Shown: positions 50,801 through 58,411 of the stretch, piece after piece
Layout: each line of letters begins with the position of its first letter
Numbering within the stretch: position 1 is the stretch's first letter
Origin: an uncultured Bacilli bacterium
GTDB taxonomy: Bacteria; Bacillota_I; Bacilli_A; RF39; UBA660
Length of the DNA stretch: 64,000 bases
Assembly (NCBI GenBank): GCA_934098395.1
Contig: CAKOOM010000001.1
Coordinates: forward strand, 1-64,000
Reading direction: 5' to 3'
Program-made: the position numbers and the translations under genes
The notes under the pieces: generated by a model
Told to the model about the DNA's origin: nothing
Databases searched by the model: none
What the model saw: the letters and a program-made list of their open reading frames with translations, nothing else

Positions 50801-51199
50801 TTAAAAATTATTATTCATAAAAAGATTAATCAAGTTGATTGTTATAATAAATTTTGTGAAATAAAAGAGGAACTTGAAGATAGATTTGGTAAATTAAGTG
50901 ATGATTTAATAATTTATATGTATGAGGAATGGTTTGAAAAACTTGCTAATTCTTTAAAAATAGTTGGGGTTGATGATAATAGTAGTTGTGTAACTTTAAC
51001 TTTGAATAATGAAATGAGTTCAAAAGTTAAGGGTGATGAGTTATTTATGGAAACTTATCGTATTAATAAAAATTTTCGATTAAATTATAAAAATGGCTGT
51101 ATTAATATTATTCTTGACAAAGGGAATTTAGAGCAACATTATTTAATATATTTAATTGGAGTTTTAATTAAGTTAAAGGAAATGATAAAAGAGAAATAA
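47882..51199 (+). CDS. mfd: Transcription-repair coupling factor
   Basis: 1105 aa from the ATG at 47882 behind GAGGGA; an ATG at 47870 overlaps the pth stop. The N-terminal UvrB-like region, RNA-polymerase interacting domain ('INIGDYVVHEMFGIGIYQGL', about 420-440) and the RecG-like helicase are present: Walker A 'CGDVGYGKTEVAFRAMF', 'DEEQRFG' and 'SATPIPRTLQMS', with 'QLYQIRGRIGRS'. The C-terminal TRCF domain ends the protein. It displaces stalled polymerase and recruits UvrA, which is encoded at 6.9 kb. Confidence 0.97.
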   Translation: MKLFDNIFDINDHDDYCVSGLNNELTCINIYDAFIRNNKSILVVASSTYVANLLYRSLLNYTESVLFFPMDDFLTSEAIAISPEFKVERISVLNTLIDNNKYIVVTNLMGALRYLPSKETWKNSFINLKMGMDVDRDKLIDSLYNLGYERVTIVNGTGQLGVRGYVIDIFPTSYDNAIRIEFWGDTIDSIKYFNIDTQLSMNEIDEVNIYPFTEFILDKYDENIIKKQKYLPNYSENVGNISSYLSGGVICYYDYNTLLTSYSLLIDSIEAYDKENKPEIKTNYMSTLADIKGNFNIYYYHFDEAINSKKCYKYNYSSIDKYNGNYNLIKKDILNFIGNGKTVILCIPNKDSAKRIVKYLEINDIIITTEDGIIDGKVNLINKNVYDGFIFNNYVVIGKNNLFNTKDEVVKYKSKYKIGTKISSINNINIGDYVVHEMFGIGIYQGLVSITKQGMNKDYLKIMYADGDCLYIPVENIDRISKFSGKEGTSFKLNSLSNDNWSKKKNKVREKLESIANDLLNISAQREMSLGYAFSKDDENQMLFDSEFVYTETADQLNAINLIKAEMEKNKPMDMLLCGDVGYGKTEVAFRAMFKAVKDSKQVAYLCPTTILSNQQYESAKSRFATFPVKIALINRFVDKGKQKQILDDLKNGKIDIIFGTHRLLSDDVKYKDLGLLVIDEEQRFGVTHKEKIKKIKANVDVLTLSATPIPRTLQMSMTGIRSLALIETPPKERYPIQTYVLEESDLVIKDAIYKELSRDGQVFILYNSVEHIQDKLIEISRLVPEAKMDYAHGKMTKEQLENKMNNFINGKFNVLLCTTIIETGIDIPNVNTLIIIDADRFGLSQLYQIRGRIGRSNKIGYAYLMYGKHKFLNDIAIKRLDTIKEFTELGSGFKIAMRDLSIRGAGDILGREQSGFIDTVGIDLYLKMLNEEIKKAKGEVVINSSDDNDDKKDKPLISVSTHIDDKYVSDMDLKIIIHKKINQVDCYNKFCEIKEELEDRFGKLSDDLIIYMYEEWFEKLANSLKIVGVDDNSSCVTLTLNNEMSSKVKGDELFMETYRINKNFRLNYKNGCINIILDKGNLEQHYLIYLIGVLIKLKEMIKEK

Positions 51200-51214
51200 A
51201 AATTCTCTTTTTTT
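51188..51214 (+). terminator. Intrinsic terminator of mfd
   Basis: AAAGAGAA/TTCTCTTT stem with a 7-base loop and T-run, overlapping the stop codon. Confidence 0.75.
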
Positions 51215-51265
51215 GGTATATATAATTCTTTTTTTCTCAAAATAATTATGAATGGAGGAAGAAAA

Positions 51266-51790
51266 GTGACAACAGGAATTGTTAGAAGAATTGATGAATT
51301 GGGTAGAATTGTAATACCAAAAGAAATAAGAAAAAATTTAAGAATTAAAAATGGTGATAATATTGAAATATTAGTCGAAGGCGATAGTATTACATTAAGA
51401 AAGTATTCACAAATTGAGAATTCTTTAGATATGACAAATGTTTATGCAGATTCTTTTTATCAAGTATTAAAGTACAATGTTATAATTACAGATACTGATA
51501 AGATTGTTGCAGTGGCTGGTAATTTAAAAAAGAAATATTTAAATGTCAATATAAGTGAAACAATTGAAAGAATGATGGAGAGAAGAGATAGTTTTGTAGA
51601 ACGTAAGAAAAAAGAAATTGAAATAAGTCCAGGAATGTGTGAATTTGGTTATTACACAGTGTCTACGATTATAAACAATGGTGATTCGATAGGAATGGTA
51701 ATTATTCTTTCTTTAGATACCCCGATGTTAGAACAGGAAGAAAAGTTGGGAATGATTTTATCAAAGATGCTTAGTAATTATTTTAATTAA
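51266..51790 (+). CDS. spoVT: Stage V sporulation protein T, AbrB-family regulator
   Basis: 174 aa, starting at GTG 51266, seven bases after GGAGG; an upstream ATG at 51248 lies before that site. The AbrB swapped-hairpin domain 'TTGIVRRIDELGRIVIPKEI' is nearly the Bacillus SpoVT N-terminus, followed by 'GDNIEILVEGDSITLRKYS'. Residues about 60-174 form a GAF-like domain. SpoVT adjusts sigma-G regulon genes in the forespore. mfd-spoVT adjacency is conserved. Confidence 0.93.
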   Translation: MTTGIVRRIDELGRIVIPKEIRKNLRIKNGDNIEILVEGDSITLRKYSQIENSLDMTNVYADSFYQVLKYNVIITDTDKIVAVAGNLKKKYLNVNISETIERMMERRDSFVERKKKEIEISPGMCEFGYYTVSTIINNGDSIGMVIILSLDTPMLEQEEKLGMILSKMLSNYFN

Positions 51791-51842
51791 GAAACATTTT
51801 AATAATATTTTTGTATAGTATGTATATTTAGAATGCTATTAT

Positions 51843-51871
51843 TTGACAAATTAGATTTGTAGATATATAAT
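51843..51871 (+). promoter_or_regulatory. Consensus sigma-A promoter
   Basis: TTGACA (51843-51848), 17 bases, TATAAT (51866-51871): a full consensus match, 26 bases before the kinase-like gene and its GAGGTGAT ribosome site. Confidence 0.85.
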
Positions 51872-51897
51872 ATGTATCACTTTTTTGAGGTGATAAT

Positions 51898-52623
51898 ATG
51901 TATTTTAAGAATGAAAAGGAGTTTAATAACTTAATAAGTGGTAATAATATGATTAATTTAGGTAAGGGGAGTCAAGGTGAATGTTATTATGATGCAAAAA
52001 CAGGTAATGTGTATAAAAAAATTCACTGGTATGAAGAAGAAAATATAGCTAATTATAGCAAAGATGAAATTCTTCAGTTTAAGGATATTAATACGAAAAG
52101 TTATTATTTTCCAATAGATGTAATTATGGTAGGTAATAAAATTTCAGGAATAGTTACTAAATATGCATGTGGTAGAAATTTATTTGACTATAGTCCATTT
52201 TATATAAAATTAGATAAATTTATTGAGGATATTGGTATTGTATATGATTCGATTGATGAAATATCATATAATGGAATAGCTAGTTATGATGTTGCATATA
52301 ACATAGTATATTGTTATGAAAATGGTTTTGGAATAATTGATACATTAGAATATAGTCAAACAGGTAGAGATATAACTGATTTAATAATACATAATAGATA
52401 TAAATTTAATTATGCTATTAGAAAATTCTTAATAGATGGTACATTTGATGAATTTATTAAAGATAATTATGAATTAATGGATTTATATAGAAATAAGAAT
52501 ATTTCGATGATTGAATTTTTATCTATATTTAAATGTTATTTAAGTGTATTATCAGGAAGAAAAGTAGAGCAATTATCTGATGTATATGAGTATGCTAATA
52601 AAAATAAAAAACTGTGTAGATAA
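51898..52623 (+). CDS. Protein-kinase-fold-like protein of unknown function
   Basis: 241 aa. 'LGKGSQGECYYDAKTGNVYK' (residues 21-40) looks like a glycine-rich loop followed by the beta-3 Lys (K40/K41). 'SYDVAYNIVYCYENGFGIID' (129-148) resembles a catalytic loop Asp...Asn and the metal-binding Asp of small kinase-like or phosphotransferase folds, but HRD and DFG are not canonical. No membrane segment. It is monocistronic behind a consensus promoter and followed at once by the Met T-box unit. The last 100 residues are helical. I do not recognise a named family; kinase fold is inference. Confidence 0.6.
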   Translation: MYFKNEKEFNNLISGNNMINLGKGSQGECYYDAKTGNVYKKIHWYEEENIANYSKDEILQFKDINTKSYYFPIDVIMVGNKISGIVTKYACGRNLFDYSPFYIKLDKFIEDIGIVYDSIDEISYNGIASYDVAYNIVYCYENGFGIIDTLEYSQTGRDITDLIIHNRYKFNYAIRKFLIDGTFDEFIKDNYELMDLYRNKNISMIEFLSIFKCYLSVLSGRKVEQLSDVYEYANKNKKLCR

Positions 52624-52625
52624 TG

Positions 52626-52654
52626 TTGAATTGCTTTTTAAGTTATGATATAAT
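52626..52654 (+). promoter_or_regulatory. Promoter of the T-box-dut-metG unit
   Basis: TTGAAT (52626-52631), 17 bases, TATAAT (52649-52654) preceded by TGA, at the end of the kinase-like gene. Confidence 0.75.
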
Positions 52655-52660
52655 TATTTA

Positions 52661-52883
52661 GAAATGCGATGAAGAAAAGAGTAATAATAAGATTTTATAG
52701 AGAGTCTATGTTTGGTGTAAATAGATAAATTGAATTATTATAAATGGTTTTGGAGCTATTTAATTGATATGTAAATTAAATCGGTTGTTCCGTTATAACA
52801 TTGAGAGTATAATTATGTAATTATAAAATAAGGTGGTACCGCGGCTAATGTCGTCCTTAAAGTGTATACCTTATTTTTTTTAG
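52661..52883 (+). promoter_or_regulatory. T-box riboswitch, methionine-specific (AUG specifier)
   Basis: AAGGTGGTACCGCGG at 52830-52844 is the T-box antiterminator sequence that pairs with the tRNA acceptor end. The competing terminator pairs AAATAAGGT (52826-52834) with ACCTTATTT (52868-52876) and is followed by T residues. Stem I shows the AGTA motif (near 52680), AGAGAG, a TCTAT/ATAGA apical stem containing GGTG, and on the descending side AAATGG with ATG at 52744-52746 opposite AGTA, the expected specifier position. The downstream metG confirms methionine. Uncharged tRNA-Met would turn on dut and metG. Confidence 0.88.
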
Positions 52884-52896
52884 TTTGGAGGGAAGT

Positions 52897-53382
52897 ATGC
52901 GTAAATTTGAAAAGATTAGTTTTAAACAATTTGCTAAAGATATCGATGATGGAAATTATTCAGAAATAGTTCTTCCATATAGAAAGACTAAACATAGTGC
53001 TGGATATGATTTTATTTCTTTTTTAGATATTATTTTAAAACCAGGTGAAATAAAGAAAATTCCTACAGGAATAAAGGTGTGTTTAGAAGATGGTGAATTT
53101 TTAGGAATTTTTGTTAGAAGTAGTATGGGATTTAAGTATAATGTACGGATGTGTAACCAGGTTGGTATAATAGATAAAGATTATTACAATAATTTATCAA
53201 ATGAAGGTCATATATGGATTAAACTTCAAAATCATGGTGATGAAGATTATATTATTAAAAAAGGGGATGCATTTGCACAAGGAATATTTATGAAATACTT
53301 TCTTGTTGATGGTGATAATGTTTTAGAAGAACGAATTGGGGGAATAGGAAGTACAGATGGGAGAGATAATAATGAAAAATAA
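52897..53382 (+). CDS. dut: dUTP diphosphatase (dUTPase)
   Basis: 161 aa from the ATG at 52897 behind GGAGGG. The five trimeric dUTPase motifs are present: 'HSAGYDF', 'FVRSSMG', 'NQVGIIDKDYYNN' with catalytic Asp, 'KKGDAFAQGIF' and 'ERIGGIGSTDGRD'. It hydrolyses dUTP to dUMP and PPi, limiting uracil in DNA. Motif 5 has GGIGSTDGR in place of GGFGSTG. It is the first gene after the Met T-box and overlaps metG by 11 bases, so it is co-regulated with a tRNA synthetase. Confidence 0.9.
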   Translation: MRKFEKISFKQFAKDIDDGNYSEIVLPYRKTKHSAGYDFISFLDIILKPGEIKKIPTGIKVCLEDGEFLGIFVRSSMGFKYNVRMCNQVGIIDKDYYNNLSNEGHIWIKLQNHGDEDYIIKKGDAFAQGIFMKYFLVDGDNVLEERIGGIGSTDGRDNNEK

Positions 53383-54916
53383 AAAATTTTATATTAGTAC
53401 AGCAATTGCATATGCTTCAGCCAAACCACATATTGGTAATACATATGAAATTGTTTTAGCGGATGTAATTGCAAGGTACAAGAGACTAGCTGGTTATGAT
53501 GTTTATTTTCAAACAGGAACTGACGAGCATGGCCAAAAAATTGAAGAGAAGGCAATAGCTGAAGGTTTGACACCTCAAGCATATGTTGATAAAAATAGTG
53601 GTTTAATAAAAGATATTTGGGATGTTATGAATACTAGTTATGATAGATTTGTTCGTACTACTGATTCAGAACATAAAAAAATAGTTCAAAGGATTTTTAA
53701 AAAATTATATGATAAGGGAGATATATATTTAGATAAGTATACTGGATTATATTGTACTCCTTGTGAATCTTTTTGGACTGAGAATCAATTAGTAGATGGA
53801 AAATGTCCTGATTGCGGTAGAGAAGTTAAAGAAGCAAGTGAAGAAGCTTATTTCTTTAGAATGAGTAAATATTCAGCTTGGTTGGAAGATTATATTGAAA
53901 AGCATCCTTCATTTATTGAACCTGAATCAAGAAAAAATGAGATATTAAATAATTTTATTAAACCTGGGTTACAAGATTTGTGTGTTTCAAGAACGAGTTT
54001 TAAATGGGGAGTTCCAGTTGACTTTAACAAGAAACATGTTGTATATGTGTGGATTGATGCATTGTCAAATTATATTACATTTTTAGGATATGATCCGGAT
54101 GGCAATAGTAGTCATGAATTTAATAATTATTGGCCAGCTGATATTCATTTAATTGGAAAGGATATTTTAAGATTTCATACTATATATTGGCCAATTATAT
54201 TGCATTCTTTAGGGTTGGAAATACCTAAGAAAATTTTTGGACATCCTTGGTTATTATTTAATAATGATAAGATGAGTAAAAGTAAAGGAAATATTGTATA
54301 TGCAGACGATTTAGTGGTTAAATATGGGGTAGATGCGGTTAGATTTTATATGATTCATGAGATGCCTTTTGGCCAAGATGGTACATATACAGAAGATTTG
54401 TTAATAGACACAATTAATTCTAATTTGGCTAATGTAATTGGTAATCTAGTAAACAGAACCATTGGAATGGTTAATAAATATTTTGATGGCGTTGTAGATA
54501 ATAAAGAAATTAATGAAGAGATAGATATAGATTTAAAGAACTGTATTTTAGATCTTAGAAATAAAATAGATGATAATATTAATAGAATTAGGGTTGCGGA
54601 TAGTTTAGAAAATATTATTGATGCATATCGTAGATGTAATAAATACATTGATGAGACAACTCCATGGATATTAGCTAAAGATGAAAGTAAAAAAGATAGA
54701 TTGGCAACAGTATTATATAATTTGATTGAGTCAATAAGAATAATTACGGTTTTTTTACAAGCATATTTACCAGATACAGCAGAAAATATATTTAAACAAA
54801 TTAATACTGATAAAAAAGATTATGAAAGTACATTAGAATTTGGAAAATATGATTCTAATACAAAAGTTGGGGAAGCTCAGGTATTATTTAAAAGAATTGA
54901 TAAAGATAGTGAATAG
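53372..54916 (+). CDS. metG: Methionyl-tRNA synthetase
   Basis: 514 aa from the ATG at 53372 behind GGGAGAG. Class I motifs: 'KPHIGNTYE' (HIGH-type, about residues 18-26) and 'DKMSKSKGNIV' (KMSKS, about 304-314). Zinc knuckle residues 'CTPCESF' and 'CPDCGRE' lie near 129-152. No C-terminal EMAP-like tRNA-binding domain is present (long forms are about 650 aa). It charges tRNA-Met, and its level responds through the upstream T-box. Confidence 0.96.
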   Translation: MKNKKFYISTAIAYASAKPHIGNTYEIVLADVIARYKRLAGYDVYFQTGTDEHGQKIEEKAIAEGLTPQAYVDKNSGLIKDIWDVMNTSYDRFVRTTDSEHKKIVQRIFKKLYDKGDIYLDKYTGLYCTPCESFWTENQLVDGKCPDCGREVKEASEEAYFFRMSKYSAWLEDYIEKHPSFIEPESRKNEILNNFIKPGLQDLCVSRTSFKWGVPVDFNKKHVVYVWIDALSNYITFLGYDPDGNSSHEFNNYWPADIHLIGKDILRFHTIYWPIILHSLGLEIPKKIFGHPWLLFNNDKMSKSKGNIVYADDLVVKYGVDAVRFYMIHEMPFGQDGTYTEDLLIDTINSNLANVIGNLVNRTIGMVNKYFDGVVDNKEINEEIDIDLKNCILDLRNKIDDNINRIRVADSLENIIDAYRRCNKYIDETTPWILAKDESKKDRLATVLYNLIESIRIITVFLQAYLPDTAENIFKQINTDKKDYESTLEFGKYDSNTKVGEAQVLFKRIDKDSE

Positions 54917-54929
54917 CTATCTTTTTTCT
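54902..54929 (+). terminator. Intrinsic terminator of dut-metG
   Basis: AAGATAG/CTATCTT stem with TGAATAG loop (including the stop) and T-run. Confidence 0.75.
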
Positions 54930-54969
54930 TTACATTATTTGTCAAATTATAATTAATGATGTTAATTTA

Positions 54970-54998
54970 TTTACAAAGTAAAATATGTTTGTTATAGT
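54970..54998 (+). promoter_or_regulatory. Promoter of the small membrane gene and tatD
   Basis: TTTACA (54970-54975), 17 bases, TATAGT (54993-54998). Confidence 0.65.
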
Positions 54999-55034
54999 AG
55001 AAATGTAGTGTTGCAGGAAGAAAGGATGGAAGCA

Positions 55035-55208
55035 ATGCAAAACGAAAAACACGTTAGTGCTGCAGTACTGTTATACTTTATATTTTTATTTTTGATGGTT
55101 TTAGTTAATTTATTAGAGAGAACCTCTTTTTTAGATGTAGTGTATTGTATTGTTGTAGTTAGTTGTGTTTTTAAGTATTTTATTATCTTAAAGAATACTA
55201 AGAAATAG
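55035..55208 (+). CDS. Hypothetical small membrane protein
   Basis: 57 aa from the ATG at 55035, eight bases after AAAGGA (an ATG at 55026 is an alternative). Two hydrophobic helices are predicted: 'AAVLLYFIFLFLMVLVNLL' and 'VVYCIVVVSCVFKYFIIL', with a short loop 'ERTSFLD' and a Lys-rich end. It lies 10 bases upstream of tatD and is presumably co-transcribed from the promoter at 54970. No family recognised. Confidence 0.6.
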   Translation: MQNEKHVSAAVLLYFIFLFLMVLVNLLERTSFLDVVYCIVVVSCVFKYFIILKNTKK

Positions 55209-55218
55209 GTGGTAATAT

Positions 55219-55983
55219 ATGTTTATAGATACTCATTGTCATATTTCAAAAGAATATTTTGACGATATTCCTAATCTTATTGATAAGATCGTTAAATCTG
55301 GTGTTAATAAGGTTATAGTTAATGGATGTGATATGAATTCTAATTTGGAAGTATTGGAATTGGTAGAAAAATACGATATTGTATATGGTGCATTAGGATT
55401 TCATCCAACTGAATTGGATGATTTTTCTGATGAGCAATTAATTTGGTTAGAAAAAAATATTAATAATAAAAAAATAGTTGCTATAGGAGAAATCGGATTG
55501 GATTATCACTATGATAATACTGATAAAGTAAAACAAAAAGAAGTATTTGAGAAACAACTTCAAATTGCTAGTAAATATCATAAACCAGTTATTGTGCATA
55601 GTAGAGATGCTATTAATGATACATATAATATTATAAGTAAATATAACGTTGTAGGTAGCTTACATTGTTTTAGTAGTAGTAAGGAAATGGCTGAGAGATT
55701 TATTAAGCTGGGTTTTTATATAGGAATCGGTGGCGTTTGTACTTATAAGAATGCAAAGGAAATTAAAGAAGTAATAAAGGCAATAGATTTAGAATATATT
55801 ATTTTAGAGACAGATACACCGTATTTATCTCCGGAACCTGTACGTAAAGAGAAGAATACACCTTGTAATATTCCGACAATAGCGTCTTATATAGCCTCAT
55901 TAAAAGATGTAGATTTATCTATAGTTTCTAAGGTTACAACGGCTAATGCAAGTCGCTTATTTGACTTTTTTCAAGAAATATGA
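55219..55983 (+). CDS. tatD: TatD family metal-dependent hydrolase (DNase)
   Basis: 254 aa TIM-barrel. Metal ligands: 'FIDTHCHIS' (HxH, residues about 2-10), 'AIGEIGLDYHYD' Glu near 93, 'PVIVHSRDA' His, 'GSLHCFSS' His and 'ETDTPYLSPEP' Asp. The family shows 3'-5' nuclease activity. metG-tatD adjacency is as in Bacillus (metS-yabD). Start behind TAGGTGGTAAT, 10 bases after the small membrane gene. Confidence 0.93.
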   Translation: MFIDTHCHISKEYFDDIPNLIDKIVKSGVNKVIVNGCDMNSNLEVLELVEKYDIVYGALGFHPTELDDFSDEQLIWLEKNINNKKIVAIGEIGLDYHYDNTDKVKQKEVFEKQLQIASKYHKPVIVHSRDAINDTYNIISKYNVVGSLHCFSSSKEMAERFIKLGFYIGIGGVCTYKNAKEIKEVIKAIDLEYIILETDTPYLSPEPVRKEKNTPCNIPTIASYIASLKDVDLSIVSKVTTANASRLFDFFQEI

Positions 55984-56027
55984 TAGAATTAATTTACCTG
56001 AGAAATTTTATATGAGGTGATTTAGTT

Positions 56028-56759
56028 ATGAGAAGAACAGTATCTAACTTGATAGTAATTGGCTTACAGTTACTGATAGTGGGACTATTTTTCGTGACAA
56101 TATTTAATAATGATGTTAAATTTGAAAAACATGTAAGTACAGTTCATAATGAGAACTTAAATAAAATAGCTACTTCTGTGTCTTTGCTATTTGTTGAAGA
56201 AACAAATGATGCGGATAAAAAGTTGGAGGATATGACTTTAAAAGAGTTACCTTCGATAGATGATGTTGAGACTGAGGCAGCAAAGAAAAAAGAAGAGCAA
56301 AAAGTAGAAGTAAAAGAAGAGGTTACTACACCACTTGTATCAGATGCTATGAGTAAATATGCAAATAAGGCTGAGATGGGTTTTGAAGTAACTAATGGTA
56401 ATAAAACTTATAGTTTAAGTGCTGATGAATTTAATATTGTATCAGGAGTTATTGCTTGTGAGGCAAAGGAAAACAGTGTAGATGATGCATTAGCTGTTGC
56501 ATCTGTTATATTAAATAGAGCAGATGCAAGAGGGATGAATCCATTTAGTGTTGTATCCCAATATAATCAATTTTCATGCTACACACATTATACGAATAAT
56601 CCTTCTATGTATCAGGGTAGAAGAAGTAGATATGTGGATAGTGTATTAAATGATGCGTTATCAGGTATTAGAAATAATAAATATAATTCATTTAATTGTC
56701 CAAACTGTTATCCAGCAATAGATCATCATATTGTTGATGGTGGAAATTGGTTTTATTAA
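56028..56759 (+). CDS. SleB/CwlJ-type cell wall hydrolase
   Basis: 243 aa. Membrane anchor or signal at residues about 7-27 ('LIVIGLQLLIVGLFFVTIF'), then a Lys/Glu-rich spacer to about 120, then a Hydrolase_2 (SleB) domain: 'SADEFNIVSGVIACEAKENS', 'DALAVASVILNRADARG', 'CYPAIDHHIVDGGNWFY'. The domain is a lytic enzyme of cortex or septal peptidoglycan; the catalytic Glu is probably in 'ACEAK'. It lies where Bacillus has yabE (rpf-type) between tatD and rsmA; rnmV is missing. A TGATAGAAT element (55981-55989) precedes it. Confidence 0.85.
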   Translation: MRRTVSNLIVIGLQLLIVGLFFVTIFNNDVKFEKHVSTVHNENLNKIATSVSLLFVEETNDADKKLEDMTLKELPSIDDVETEAAKKKEEQKVEVKEEVTTPLVSDAMSKYANKAEMGFEVTNGNKTYSLSADEFNIVSGVIACEAKENSVDDALAVASVILNRADARGMNPFSVVSQYNQFSCYTHYTNNPSMYQGRRSRYVDSVLNDALSGIRNNKYNSFNCPNCYPAIDHHIVDGGNWFY

Positions 56760-56764
56760 AAAAT

Positions 56765-56793
56765 AACTACTATTTAATAGTAGTTTTTCTTTA
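56765..56793 (+). terminator. Intrinsic terminator
   Basis: AACTACTA/TAGTAGTT 8-bp perfect stem, loop TTTAA, T-rich tail, after the SleB-like gene. Confidence 0.85.
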
Positions 56794-56807
56794 GTGTGAG
56801 GTGTTGA

Positions 56808-57590
56808 ATGGAAAAGTTTAATTTTAAAAAATCACTAGGACAGAATTTTTTACAGGATGATAATATTATCAACAAAATTGTTGATAATGCAAATATTGAT
56901 AAAAATACTTTAGTAATAGAGATAGGGCCTGGTGCGGGAAGTTTATCTAAAAAAATAGTACCTTTAGCAAATTATGCAATTTTGTATGAAATAGATTCGA
57001 GACTTAAATGTGTTTTAGAGAAAGAATTAGCTAAATATAATAATTATGAAATTATATTTAATGATTTTTTAAGTGAGGATATAAGTGATATAGTAAAAAA
57101 ATATAATTGTAAAAAAAATTATGTGGTAGCTAATTTGCCATACTACATTACTACACCGATTATTGTTAAGTTAATGAAGGAAATGGAACCCGATAAAATA
57201 GTAATAATGATTCAAGAGGAAGTTGCTGATAGATTAGCTGCTAGAGAAGGTACTCGAGAATATGGTATGATTAGTGCTTATTTAGGTAGTAAGTATGATA
57301 TTAAAAAGCTTTTTAAGGTTAGTAAAAATTGTTTTGTACCAGTACCAAATGTAGATAGTGCTGTTATTTCATTGGTTAAACATGATAAATATCAAATTAA
57401 AGATATGAATAAATATGAAAAGCTGTTAAAAGATGCTTTTCAATTTAAAAGAAAAAATTTGAAAAATAATTTAAAAAAATATGATTTAAACAAAATAGGG
57501 ACTAAATTAATTGAGAATGGTTATAATTTATCATATAGAGCCGAAGATATTCCTGTTTCTGTTTTTGTTGATATAGCTAATAATTTATAA
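56808..57590 (+). CDS. rsmA: 16S rRNA (adenine-1518/1519-N6)-dimethyltransferase
   Basis: 260 aa. 'KKSLGQNFLQDDNIINKIVD' at the N-terminus and 'VIEIGPGAGSLSKKI' (motif I) are KsgA-typical; 'ANLPYYITTPII' is the catalytic NLPY. 'VNSYF'-like end is replaced by a Lys/Asn-rich C-terminal helix bundle. It dimethylates two adenosines in helix 45. Position before yabG-veg is as in Bacillus. Confidence 0.96.
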   Translation: MEKFNFKKSLGQNFLQDDNIINKIVDNANIDKNTLVIEIGPGAGSLSKKIVPLANYAILYEIDSRLKCVLEKELAKYNNYEIIFNDFLSEDISDIVKKYNCKKNYVVANLPYYITTPIIVKLMKEMEPDKIVIMIQEEVADRLAAREGTREYGMISAYLGSKYDIKKLFKVSKNCFVPVPNVDSAVISLVKHDKYQIKDMNKYEKLLKDAFQFKRKNLKNNLKKYDLNKIGTKLIENGYNLSYRAEDIPVSVFVDIANNL

Positions 57591-57619
57591 AATGCATAAT
57601 TAAAAATATGCATTTTTTT
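57590..57619 (+). terminator. Intrinsic terminator of rsmA
   Basis: AAATGCATA/TATGCATTT stem, 8-base loop and T-run, starting at the rsmA stop. Confidence 0.8.
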
Positions 57620-57652
57620 GTTTTTAATTCATATTATTTATTAGGTGATTAT

Positions 57653-58411
57653 ATGTTTAATGTTGGTGATTATGTTACTAGAAAAACATACAATAACGAT
57701 ATTGTTTTTAAAATTATAGATATTAAAAATGATGTTTATTATTTAAAAGGTGTTTGTGTTAGACTGTATGCAGATAGTTATCAAGATGATTTGGTAATGT
57801 GTAATGATGTTACAGATAAAGATAGTTTTAGACCAAATATAGACGAATATCGTGATTTAGATAGAAATGAATATTTTTATTTACCTGGTAGAATACTTCA
57901 TATAGATGGTGATCCAGATTATTTAGATAAATGTATGGCTTTTTATAAGCAAAATAAGATTAAAGCATTTGGTTTTAGTATGAAGGAAATAGATATGCCA
58001 TTACAAGTTAATGAATTATTAAAAAAATATAATCCAGATATTTTAGTGTTAACTGGTCATGATTCTTTTTCTAGAAATAAAAGACAAAAGTATAAAAATA
58101 CTTCAAGTTTTGTAGATGCAGTTACAGAGGCTAGAAAATACGAAAAATCACATGAGAAGCTTTTTATTATAGCGGGTGCATGTCAATCAAATTATGAGGA
58201 TTTAATAAAAGTAGGTGCAAATTTTGCTTCTAGTCCTAAAAGAATTAATATTCATGCATTGGATCCGGCTATTGTAGCGACGTGTCTTTCTTTTTCAAAT
58301 AAAAACAAGGATATTGATATAATTAAAATTTTAAATAAAACAAAGTATGGTCCTGATGGAATTGGTGGAATAATTACAAAGGGTACAATGTATGTAGGGT
58401 ATCCGAGATAA
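57653..58411 (+). CDS. yabG: Sporulation-specific protease YabG
   Basis: 252 aa from the ATG at 57653 behind TAGGTGATT; an in-frame ATG at 57608 lies inside the terminator stem. 'FNVGDYVTRKTYNNDIVFKI' opens the SH3-like part, and 'PGRILHIDGDPDYLDKCMAF', 'LTGHDSF' and 'FIIAGACQSNYEDLI' are YabG blocks containing the likely Cys/His active site. YabG cleaves coat proteins such as SpoIVA in the mother cell. spoIVA is at 9.8 kb in this window. yabG is followed by veg with a one-base overlap. Confidence 0.92.
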   Translation: MFNVGDYVTRKTYNNDIVFKIIDIKNDVYYLKGVCVRLYADSYQDDLVMCNDVTDKDSFRPNIDEYRDLDRNEYFYLPGRILHIDGDPDYLDKCMAFYKQNKIKAFGFSMKEIDMPLQVNELLKKYNPDILVLTGHDSFSRNKRQKYKNTSSFVDAVTEARKYEKSHEKLFIIAGACQSNYEDLIKVGANFASSPKRINIHALDPAIVATCLSFSNKNKDIDIIKILNKTKYGPDGIGGIITKGTMYVGYPR

